The notes below the pieces were generated by a model, which was not told where the DNA came from, did no database searches, and saw only the letters and a program-made list of their open reading frames with translations. Below, in pieces: positions 57,540 through 64,000 of a stretch of 64,000 bases of DNA. Positions within the stretch are counted from its first letter, which is position 1. Every line of letters starts with the position of its first letter. The DNA is from Lentzea guizhouensis (GTDB lineage: Bacteria; Actinomycetota; Actinomycetes; Mycobacteriales; Pseudonocardiaceae), in NCBI RefSeq assembly GCF_001701025.1, contig NZ_CP016793.1:6572001-6636000 (forward strand), given 5' to 3'. A program made the position numbers and the translations under genes.

Positions 57540-59855
57540 TTGCGACTGCTCGCCAGAGTGGTCCCGGTGCTAGCTCTGCTAGCCGGGACCGTGATAGCTG
57601 TGACCAACGCGCCGACCGCAGCCGCAGCCCACGAGGACTGCCGGCCGGACGGGCTGTACAAGACGCCGGGCGTCGACGTTCCCTACTGCAGCGTCTACGA
57701 CACCGCCGGCCGCGAGACCATGGGCCCGGACAAGTCCCGCCGGGTGATCGGGTACTTCACCAGCTGGCGCACCGGCAAGAACGGCCAGCCGGGGTACCTC
57801 GCCAAGGACATCCCCTGGAGCAAGGTCACCCACCTCAACTACGCGTTCGCGCACATCGACGCGCAGAACAAGATCTCGGTGGGTGCGCCGGACGCGAACA
57901 ACTCCTCGATCGGCATGGAGTGGCCGGGCGTCGCGGGTGCCGAGATGGACCCGTCGCTGTCCTACAAGGGGCACTTCAACCAGCTCACGAAGTTCAAGAA
58001 GCAGAACCCGAACGTCAAGACGCTGATCTCGGTCGGCGGCTGGGCGGAGACCGGCGGCTTCTTCAACGCCGACGGCACGCGCAACGCGTCCGGCGGCTTC
58101 TACAAGCTCGGCCAGTCGCAGGCGGCGATCGACACGTTCGCCGACAGCGTGGTCACGTTCCTGCGCCAGTACGGGTTCAACGGCGCCGACATCGACTACG
58201 AGTACGCGACGTCGAACAACCACGCCGGCAACCCGGACGACTTCTGGATCTCCAACGCCAACCGCGGCACGCTGTGGGCCGGCTACCAGGCGATCATGAA
58301 GACGTTGCGCGAGAAGCTCGACCGCGCCGGTGCCGCCGACGGCAAGCACTACCTGCTGACCGCCGCCGTGCCCGCGTCGGGCTGGCTGCTGCGCGGCCAG
58401 GAGACCTACCAGGTGGTCAAGTACCTCGACTACCTCAACGTCATGAGCTACGACCTGCACGGCGCGTGGAACCACTTCGTGGGCCCGAACGCCGCGCTGT
58501 ACGACGACGGCAAGGACGGCGAGCTCGCGGCCGGCGGCGTGTACACGGCGCCGCAGTACGAGGGCATGGGCTATCTGAACACCGACTGGTCCTACCACTA
58601 CTACCGCGGTGCAATGCAGGCCGGCCGGATCAACGTCGGCGTGCCGTTCTACTCACGCGGCTGGCAGGGCGTCACCGGTGGCACGAACGGCTTGTGGGGC
58701 CGCGCGGCCCTGCCGAACCAGTCGCAGTGCCCGCCGGGCACCGGCACCTCGGTCGGCTCGACCACTCCGTGCGGCAACGGCGCGACCGGCGTCGACAACC
58801 TGTGGCACGACGTCACCGCGGGTGGCGCCGAGGTGCCGTCCGGCGTGAACCCGCTGTGGCACACCAAGAACCTGGAGAACAAGATCACGGGTTCGTACTC
58901 GGCGCAGTACGGCCTCGACCCGGCCAACGACCCGGCCGACCGGATCACCGGCACCTACTCGCCGTTCTACGACAGCACGATGCAGTCGCCGTGGCTGTGG
59001 AACAACGACAAGAAGGTGTTCCTCTCCACCGAGAACGAGCAGTCGATCGCGGCCAAGGCCAAGTACGTGCGCGACAAGGGCCTCGGCGGCATCATGATCT
59101 GGGAGCTCGCCGGTGACTACAAGTACGACTCCGTGAAGAAGGAGTACTTCATCGGCGACACGCTGTTGTCGACGATCAACACCGGCCTCAACGGCGCCGC
59201 GCCCTACGGTGCGTCGAAGGCCGTGACGCAGCAGTCGCAGGTGCTCGCGGTCGACGTGGACGTCCACGGCTTCGCGCTGGGCGACAACAACTACCCGATC
59301 ACGCCGAAGATCAAGTTCACGAACCGCTCGAACGTCACCATCCCCGGTGGCACGAAGATCGCGTTCGACTACGGCACCAGCGCGCCGGGCAGCATGGCCG
59401 ACCAGTCCGGGTTCGGGCTGAAGGTCGTGTCGAAGGGCCACAGCGGGCCGAACGTCGGCGGCTTGAAGGGCGACTTCCAGAAGGCGGAGCTCGCGCTGCC
59501 GTCGTGGCAGTCGCTCGCACCGGGCGCGTCGATCGAGATGACCGTCAGCTACCAGCTGCCGATCTCGACGCCGTCGAACTTCGTGTTCACCTTCGGCGGC
59601 CAGTCCTACGCCATCTCGGCCGACCACCCGCGCATCGGCGGCGGCACCCCGCCGACCTCGACCACCACCACCACGACCACGACCTCCAACCCGCCGGTGT
59701 GCGCGCTGCCGGCGTGGGAGCGGGCCAAGGTCTACAACGGTGGCAACGAGGTGTCGCACAACGGCCGCAAGTGGCGGGCCCAGTGGTGGACGCAGGGTGA
59801 GGAGCCCGGCTCCACCGGTGAGTGGGGCGTCTGGCGTGACCAGGGCGCCTGCTAG
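57540..59855 (+). CDS. Secreted GH18 chitinase with beta-sandwich and CBM5/12, 771 aa
   Basis: Signal peptide VVPVLALLAGTVIAVTNAPTAAA. GH18 barrel (about residues 60-550) with RVIGYFTSW, LISVGGWAETGGFF and the catalytic FNGADIDYEYA (Glu as acid/base). After it come a ChiC-type beta-sandwich (~560-690), a Thr-rich linker and a C-terminal CBM5/12 (WERAKVYNGGNEVSHNGRKW ... WGVWRDQGAC). TTG 57540 is chosen because AGGAGG precedes it by 8 nt and the signal peptide begins there. Hydrolyses chitin outside the cell. A dre-like site lies just upstream and a 13-bp-stem terminator downstream. Confidence 0.92.
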   Translation: MRLLARVVPVLALLAGTVIAVTNAPTAAAAHEDCRPDGLYKTPGVDVPYCSVYDTAGRETMGPDKSRRVIGYFTSWRTGKNGQPGYLAKDIPWSKVTHLNYAFAHIDAQNKISVGAPDANNSSIGMEWPGVAGAEMDPSLSYKGHFNQLTKFKKQNPNVKTLISVGGWAETGGFFNADGTRNASGGFYKLGQSQAAIDTFADSVVTFLRQYGFNGADIDYEYATSNNHAGNPDDFWISNANRGTLWAGYQAIMKTLREKLDRAGAADGKHYLLTAAVPASGWLLRGQETYQVVKYLDYLNVMSYDLHGAWNHFVGPNAALYDDGKDGELAAGGVYTAPQYEGMGYLNTDWSYHYYRGAMQAGRINVGVPFYSRGWQGVTGGTNGLWGRAALPNQSQCPPGTGTSVGSTTPCGNGATGVDNLWHDVTAGGAEVPSGVNPLWHTKNLENKITGSYSAQYGLDPANDPADRITGTYSPFYDSTMQSPWLWNNDKKVFLSTENEQSIAAKAKYVRDKGLGGIMIWELAGDYKYDSVKKEYFIGDTLLSTINTGLNGAAPYGASKAVTQQSQVLAVDVDVHGFALGDNNYPITPKIKFTNRSNVTIPGGTKIAFDYGTSAPGSMADQSGFGLKVVSKGHSGPNVGGLKGDFQKAELALPSWQSLAPGASIEMTVSYQLPISTPSNFVFTFGGQSYAISADHPRIGGGTPPTSTTTTTTTTSNPPVCALPAWERAKVYNGGNEVSHNGRKWRAQWWTQGEEPGSTGEWGVWRDQGAC

Positions 59856-59874
59856 CAGCAAGTGATTCGTCCGG

Positions 59875-59912
59875 CGCGGGTCTTGGGTGGTTGTCCCTGC
59901 CCAAGACCCGCG
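59875..59912 (+). terminator. Chitinase terminator
   Basis: CGCGGGTCTTGGG (59875-59887) pairs perfectly with CCCAAGACCCGCG (59900-59912), loop of 12, 20 bp after the chitinase stop. Confidence 0.8.
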
Positions 59913-59919
59913 TTCGGGG

Positions 59920-60081
59920 TTCTCGCAGTATCTCGCGGCGAAGGCACCTCTGCGCCGGCTCGGCCGCGACGACGACATGGCGGGTGTCGCCGTGTTCCTC
60001 GCCAGCCGGGCCTCGTCCTACCTCACGGGCACGGTGATCCCGGTGGACGGCGGCATCGCCACGACCGCCTCAGGCACCTGA
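59920..60081 (+). pseudogene. C-terminal remnant of an SDR oxidoreductase
   Basis: The frame reads APLRRLGRDDDMAGVAVFLASRASSYLTGTVIPVDGG, split here as APLRRLGRDDDMAG and ASSYLTGTVIPVDGG. This is the unmistakable C-terminal end of a classical short-chain dehydrogenase, lacking the cofactor motif and catalytic Tyr-x-x-x-Lys. It begins directly after the chitinase terminator, so the rest was lost there. No start codon of its own makes sense. Confidence 0.85.
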
Positions 60082-60142
60082 GCGCCGTCGGGGGTACCGG
60101 CAGAGCCTCCCTCCGCCCGGCGCCGACGCCTACGGTGAAGGC

Positions 60143-60773
60143 GTGGCAACGATCGAACTGCCCACCGAGATCAAGGAGTTCCTGCGCTCGCGTCGCGCGC
60201 GGCTCACACCCGAACGGGCCGGACTGCCCGTCCACGGCGGCAACCTCCGGGTCGAGGGTCTGCGTCGTGGGGAGGTGGCCCTGCTGGCAGGGGTGTCGAT
60301 CGACTACTACGTGCGCATGGAACGCGGCAGCCTCACCGGTGCTGGCCGTCACGCGACGGCCGGCGAACACCGCGCGGTTCGTGTACCTGGATCCCGAAGC
60401 GGCGAAGGCCTTCTTCGTCGACTACGACCGGATCGTCTGCGACGTGGTCGCGAAGCTGCGCGTGGAAGCCGGCCGCGATCCGCACGACGAGGAGCTGATC
60501 GCCCTGGTCGGTGAACTGTCGACCCGCGGTGAGCTGTTCCGGCAGCGGTGGGCGTCTCATGACGTGCGGCTGCACCGGTCCGGACGCAAGCGCCTGCACC
60601 ACCCGGTGGTGGGCCGGCTCGACCTGGACGTCGAGTCGATGGAGCTGCCCGCCGAGCCCGGCCTGCTCCTGAACGTCTACACCGCGCCCGCCGGCACGGC
60701 GACCGCGGACGGTCTGGCCGTGCTGGCGTCGTGGGCGGCGGGCGAGGAGGGGCTGGTCGGCGCACTCGGCTGA
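60143..60773 (+). pseudogene. Eroded MmyB-type XRE regulator with internal deletion
   Basis: From GTG 60143, residues 1-67 are a typical XRE HTH of the MmyB group (LRSRRARLTPERAGLPVHGG; GEVALLAGVSIDYYVRMERG). At about 60341 it joins, in another frame, the C-terminal half of the MmyB ligand-binding domain (RRPANTARFVYLD; EAGRDPHDEELIALVGELSTR; HDVRLHRSGRKRLHHPVVG; LASWAAGEEG). Roughly 100 residues in between are missing. It is therefore broken by deletion plus frameshift. Such regulators often sit next to the SDR gene they control; the neighbouring SDR is also only a remnant. Confidence 0.82.
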
Positions 60774-60814
60774 TTGCGCGCACTTGTTCCGGTTCACCAC
60801 CTAGGCTGTCGGAC

Positions 60815-61249
60815 GTGACCGCACCCGACCCGCGCCTCGCGGAGCTCGTGCTGCTCCGCAAGGTCCGCGACCGCATCGACCGCGAGTACCGCGAGCCGCT
60901 CGACGTGGCCGCGCTGGCCCGTGGCGTGCACCTGTCGGCGGGTCATCTTTCGCGCGCGTTCCGGGCCGCGTTCGGCGAGTCGCCCTACAGCTACCTGATG
61001 ACCCGCCGCATCGAGCGCGCGATGACGTTGCTGCGCCGCGGCGACATGTCCGTCACCGAAGTGTGCTTCGAGGTCGGCTGCACGTCGCTCGGCACGTTCA
61101 GCACCCGGTTCTCCGAGCTGGTGGGCATGTCGCCGAGTGCGTACAAGAAGGTCGCGGCCACCGACGGCCAGGGCATCCCGAACTGCCTCGCCAAGGCCGT
61201 GATGCGCCCGATCAGGAATCGAGAAGCGGCGGCCGGTCCGTCCGATTAG
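60815..61249 (+). CDS. AraC-family regulator, 144 aa
   Basis: A compact AraC/XylS double HTH at residues 15-115: LDVAALARGVHLSAGHLSRAFRAAFGESPYSYLMTRRIERA (as ALARGVHLSAGHLSRAF) and VTEVCFEVGCTSLGTFSTRF. No separate effector domain. GTG 60815. It precedes a VOC-family gene by 10 bp; AraC-VOC pairs are common in actinobacteria, where the regulator controls the VOC gene. C-terminal 30 residues are basic and variable. Confidence 0.88.
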   Translation: MTAPDPRLAELVLLRKVRDRIDREYREPLDVAALARGVHLSAGHLSRAFRAAFGESPYSYLMTRRIERAMTLLRRGDMSVTEVCFEVGCTSLGTFSTRFSELVGMSPSAYKKVAATDGQGIPNCLAKAVMRPIRNREAAAGPSD

Positions 61250-61259
61250 GTTGACCGCC

Positions 61260-61682
61260 ATGTCAGTCATCATCGCCGCGGCGTTCCTGCCGGCCGACGA
61301 CCCGGAGGCCTCGCTCGGCTTCTTCCGCGACGCACTGGGCTTCGAGGTCCGCCAGGACGTCGGCCAGGGCACCATGCGCTGGATCACGGTCGGCCCACCC
61401 GACCAGCCGGAGACCGGCATCGTCCTGCACCCGCCCGCCGCCGACCCCGGCGTGAGCGACGAGGAACGGCGCACGATCGCCGTCCTGATGGCGAAGGGCG
61501 TCTACACGGCGCTGTCGCTGGCCGCCCACGACCTGCAGGGGACGTTCGACCGGGCGCGGGCCTGGGTGGAGTCGACCGGTTCCGGCGAGGTGCTGCAGGA
61601 GCCGGAGGACCAGCCGTGGGGCGTGCGGGACTGCGCGTTCCGCGACCCGGCCGGCAACCTGGTCCGCATCAACCAGCGGTGA
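61260..61682 (+). CDS. VOC (glyoxalase-fold) protein, 140 aa
   Basis: Two beta-alpha-beta modules: LPADDPEASLGFFRDALGFEV and, near the C-terminus, WGVRDCAFRDPAGNLVRINQ (given as separate short motifs ASLGFFRDALGFEV and RDCAFRDPAGNLVRI). Metal-dependent dioxygenase, isomerase or resistance-type activity is possible. ATG 61260 preferred over TTG 61251. Ten bp after the AraC gene; its end overlaps the convergent MBL gene by 14 bp. Confidence 0.88.
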   Translation: MSVIIAAAFLPADDPEASLGFFRDALGFEVRQDVGQGTMRWITVGPPDQPETGIVLHPPAADPGVSDEERRTIAVLMAKGVYTALSLAAHDLQGTFDRARAWVESTGSGEVLQEPEDQPWGVRDCAFRDPAGNLVRINQR

Positions 61683-62409
61683 GCACGGCGCCGGGCGCGG
61701 CGTGCTCAACGGGCCCGGCGTAGCACCTCTTCGCGCGGTCGACCGCCTGTTGCGGGGTCATGGACCGGCCGACGTGGGTGAGCACGAGCCGGCGCGCCCG
61801 TGCGGCGGTCTCGGCGGCGTCCTCCGGCGTGTGGTGCACCGGGTCTGCGGTCGGGCTGTCGGCCTCGCACAGCAGGAGGTCGGTGTCTTGAGCCAGTTCG
61901 TGGAGCGCTGCGCACGGTGCCGTGTCGCCTGAGTAGGTCAGGGATGCTGTTGGTGCGTCGATGCGGACGGCGAAGGCGGGCATGCCGTGCCGCACCGCTC
62001 TGGTGGTGAGCCGCAGGTCGCCGAGCCGTGTTTCGTGGCCGTCGGACAGTTCGGTGATGGCGAAGGCCCGCTCGATCGGGCTGCGGTCCGGGCCGTTGGT
62101 GAGGAACGCGGCCAGGCGGGTCGCGATGCCGGGTGGGCCGTACAGCGGGACCGGGTCGCGTTCGACGTCGGCGTACAGCAGGGCGTAGAAGGCCGTGAGC
62201 AGGTCGGCGCAGTGGTCGGCGTGCAGGTGGGAGATCCAGATCGCGGTCAGGTCGGTGAGACCGGTGTGGCGTTGCAGCGGGCCGAGGGTGCCGGTGCCCG
62301 CGTCCATCCACACGCGAGTGTCGCCGTGGGACACGAGGTAGCCGGAGCAGGGGTTGTCCGGGCTCGGGTAGGGGGTCGCGCTGCCGAGCACGGTCAGTTC
62401 CAGGCCCAT
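61669..62409 (-). CDS. MBL-fold hydrolase (RNase Z-like group), 246 aa
   Basis: Metallo-beta-lactamase fold. LGSATPYPSPDNPCSGYLV at the N-terminus, the metal motif SHLHADHCADL, TYSGDTAP and a late LVLTHVGRS supply the expected zinc ligands. The N-terminus and HxHxDH placement resemble the RNase Z/arylsulfatase-like group; no tRNase exosite is evident. ATG 62409. Substrate unknown. Convergent overlap with the VOC gene. Confidence 0.88.
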   Translation of the reverse strand: MGLELTVLGSATPYPSPDNPCSGYLVSHGDTRVWMDAGTGTLGPLQRHTGLTDLTAIWISHLHADHCADLLTAFYALLYADVERDPVPLYGPPGIATRLAAFLTNGPDRSPIERAFAITELSDGHETRLGDLRLTTRAVRHGMPAFAVRIDAPTASLTYSGDTAPCAALHELAQDTDLLLCEADSPTADPVHHTPEDAAETAARARRLVLTHVGRSMTPQQAVDRAKRCYAGPVEHAAPGAVLTAG

Positions 62410-62497
62410 CGGATGACCGTACCCGCGAGGCCGGCCTCGGCCACGCGTGCCGCCCCCGACGGCCGGAGCCGTCGGGGGCGGTGGGAGGGGCGTGCTG

Positions 62498-63805
62498 TCA
62501 GAGCCGCTGCCAGAGGGCAGGGGTGTTGGGCGGCTCCCAGCCGGGCTGGGACGTGTGGGGCTGGAGCACGCGGTAGGACGCGCCGTCGTAGGTGACCTGG
62601 GCGCCGTTGCCGTAGGCGGTGTACGGGGCCCACGTGCCGCTGCCGGGCGGAGTGGACGTGGTCGTGGTGGTCGGCGGGGTGGTGGTCGGGCCGCCGGAGG
62701 TCACCAGGCGCAGGCCGTAGACCTGCAGGATCTCGGTGATTGGCTGGAAGTAGATGGTGCCGCCGCTCTGGCAGTTGCCGGAACCGCCGGAGGTCACGCC
62801 CTGGGCCTGGTCGCCGGTCAGCCACGAGCCGCCGGAGTCGCCGGGCTCGGCGCAGGCGTTGGTGCGGGTCAGGCCGGTGATGGTGCCCTCGGGGTAGGTG
62901 ACGGAGGCGTTCTTCTGCTGGATGGTGCCGCAGCGCCAGCCGGTGGTGGAGCCGGAGCGGCAGACCGAGGAGCCGACCGGGGCCTCCTGGGAGCCCGCGA
63001 CCGGGACGGTGCCGGGGTAGCGGTTCACCAGGGGGCGAGGGGTGTTGCCCGCGTCGACGCGGACCCAGGCGTAGTCGTTGCCGGGGAAGCTGCTGCCCTG
63101 GATGGTGCCGCTGGGGTTGGAGGTGCGGCCGCCGGTGGACCCGCAGTGGCCCGCGGTGACGAAGCCGCCCTCGACGGAGAAGCCGATGGAGCAGCGGCCG
63201 CCGCCGGGGACGCCGTAGGCGTTGCCGCCGATGACGTCGATCAGCGGCTTCGGGTCCTCGGTGCTGGCCTCGAAGGCGAGCACGTCACCGGGCACGCCTG
63301 CCGCGGCCACCCACGCCCTCGCCTGTGCCTCGCCGCCGGACTGTGCGAGGACGGTGACCTTGTTGGTGCGCACGTCGACGTACCAGCCGGGGACGGTGTC
63401 GGGCGCGGTGGTGGCCTTGGCGTCCAGCCTGGTCTTCACGCTGTCCAGAGTGGACGCGCTGTGCTTCGCCGTGGTGGCGACGGCGCCACGCGAGCGCACC
63501 GCGTTCGTCAGCGCCGGGTTCGTGACCGCGACCGTGAGGGTGCGGCCGGTGCTGTCCAGCCAGGAACCGGCGTACGCCGAGCCGAGCTGGGACTTCAGCG
63601 CGGCATCGGTCTGGCCGGCGACCTTCTCGGCATCGAGGCGCTCGCGCGCCTGCTCAGGGGAGATGCCGAGGTCGCGGGCCATCGCGGCCAGCATGGTCGG
63701 GTCGGCCGTGCCGGCCGCGGTGGCACTCGATGTCAGCGACACCGCTATCGCCAGTCCGGCCGCCGTTATCGCCGCTGTGGCGGCGGCGACGAGCTTGCGG
63801 TTCAT
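62498..63805 (-). CDS. Streptogrisin/alpha-lytic-type protease with chitin-binding domain, 435 aa
   Basis: Secreted S1 protease: signal peptide (AAATAAITAAGLAIAVSL), pro-domain ~35-190 with LGSAYAGSWLD and VTVLAQSGGE, then a mature protease with catalytic His in FVTAGHCGS, Asp in GNDYAWVRVD and Ser in AEPGDSGGSW. A Thr/Pro linker and a C-terminal CBM5/12 (WAPYTAYGNGAQVTYDGASY) complete it, the streptogrisin C layout. ATG 63805. A dre-like site 47 bp upstream suggests co-regulation with the chitinase; it may attack protein-chitin complexes. Confidence 0.92.
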   Translation of the reverse strand: MNRKLVAAATAAITAAGLAIAVSLTSSATAAGTADPTMLAAMARDLGISPEQARERLDAEKVAGQTDAALKSQLGSAYAGSWLDSTGRTLTVAVTNPALTNAVRSRGAVATTAKHSASTLDSVKTRLDAKATTAPDTVPGWYVDVRTNKVTVLAQSGGEAQARAWVAAAGVPGDVLAFEASTEDPKPLIDVIGGNAYGVPGGGRCSIGFSVEGGFVTAGHCGSTGGRTSNPSGTIQGSSFPGNDYAWVRVDAGNTPRPLVNRYPGTVPVAGSQEAPVGSSVCRSGSTTGWRCGTIQQKNASVTYPEGTITGLTRTNACAEPGDSGGSWLTGDQAQGVTSGGSGNCQSGGTIYFQPITEILQVYGLRLVTSGGPTTTPPTTTTTSTPPGSGTWAPYTAYGNGAQVTYDGASYRVLQPHTSQPGWEPPNTPALWQRL

Positions 63806-63851
63806 GTCCGCTCCTTGCGTGCAGGGGTGGTTGCCGTCACACCGTAGGACG

Positions 63852-63863
63852 AGGTCCAGACCA
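63852..63863. promoter_or_regulatory. dre-like (DasR) site upstream of the protease
   Basis: AGGTCCAGACCA matches the TGGTCTAGACCA core at 10 of 12 positions. It lies 47 bp upstream of the protease start, nearly the same distance as the site ahead of the chitinase (48 bp). Confidence 0.55.
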
Positions 63864-63933
63864 ATAGGTACATACCAATTGGCCATAAAAATCGGACAAC
63901 TGTTGACTCGGCGCCGAAAGGTAGGGTCGGGCA

Positions 63934-64000
63934 GTGCAGGAACCCGAGTGGATGCAATGGCGGCGGCCAGGTCCCACGCCCGCTCAGCGACGTCGTGACA
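63934..64000 (+). CDS. Start of a probable sensor histidine kinase, cut by window edge
   Basis: GTG 63934 opens a frame reading VQEPEWMQWRRPGPTPAQRRRD to the edge (22 codons; shown as RRPGPTPAQRRRD). An N-terminal RRPGPTxAQ motif just ahead of the first membrane helix is common in actinomycete two-component kinases. Only the first residues are visible, so the assignment is tentative. Confidence 0.4.
   Translation, partial: MQEPEWMQWRRPGPTPAQRRRD

Noticed and set aside
1..64000. Insertion sequences, prophage, tRNA or rRNA genes
   Set aside because: No transposase, integrase or phage protein signatures and no tRNA- or rRNA-like sequence were noticed in reading; a dedicated scan could still find small ones.

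Overview
The window is very GC-rich, uses GTG and TTG starts freely, and carries type VII secretion (T7SS) genes, an SsgA-like sporulation protein, a GylR-type glycerol locus, a 2-methylisoborneol pair, DasR-like (dre) sites and several secreted polysaccharide hydrolases. Together these point to a filamentous soil actinomycete, most likely Pseudonocardiales (Lentzea/Saccharothrix-like). That placement is inference from gene content; there is no rRNA or tRNA gene to confirm it.

Layout. 1-11033 (minus strand): two tandem, paralogous T7SS substrate/chaperone operons (PE-like partner, PPE-like protein, EspG chaperone, YbaB/EbfC protein, EspC-like protein, WXG effector). Each is preceded by the same three-palindrome promoter array. 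No T7SS membrane core (EccB-E, MycP) lies in the window. 11395-17989: Tat-exported sulfite-oxidase-like enzyme, MFS exporter, secreted M9 collagenase-like protease, LysR regulator, Xaa-Pro aminopeptidase. 18051-24531: glycerol locus, with glpK and an IclR/GylR-type regulator on the minus strand and glpF-glpK-glpD on the plus strand, sharing an intergenic region with two operator-like repeats. 24567-31359: GH6 cellulase, an XRE-DUF5753-DUF397 fusion regulator, M20 amidohydrolase, SsgA-like protein, pirin, ZapE and a one-domain voltage-gated cation channel with an Asp-lined filter. 31360-32174: gene-free, with two minisatellites. 32175-37917: secreted double beta-helix protein and a TPR-CHAT protein whose catalytic pair is lost. 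38239-41610: GPP C-methyltransferase and 2-methylisoborneol-type cyclase, then a WYL regulator divergent from RidA across a palindromic operator. 41675-45985: small and mostly uncharacterised proteins plus an MscS/CmpX-like membrane protein. 46010-55426: GH97 glycosidase, Orn/Lys/Arg decarboxylase, stress-type membrane protein, AfsR-like STAND regulator coupled to an APH-like kinase, a 50-residue membrane protein, a DUF6191 protein and a YdcF/DUF218 membrane protein. 55443-56879: a small copper-type island (DUF305 lipoprotein, DUF6153, DUF4396) around a CsoR-like palindrome. 56973-64000: GH18 chitinase and a chitin-binding streptogrisin-type protease, each with a dre-like site upstream, flanking an eroded SDR/MmyB-regulator scar, an AraC-VOC pair, an MBL hydrolase and the first codons of a probable histidine kinase.

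Five genes need small indels to read through (PPE-like genes at 2849 and 9098, the effector at 5295, glpK at 21367, the DUF218 gene at 54427). Most sit in G/C homopolymers or short repeats and look more like consensus errors than true decay, but this cannot be decided from the sequence alone. By contrast, the SDR and MmyB remnants at 59920-60773 lack whole protein segments and look genuinely decayed.
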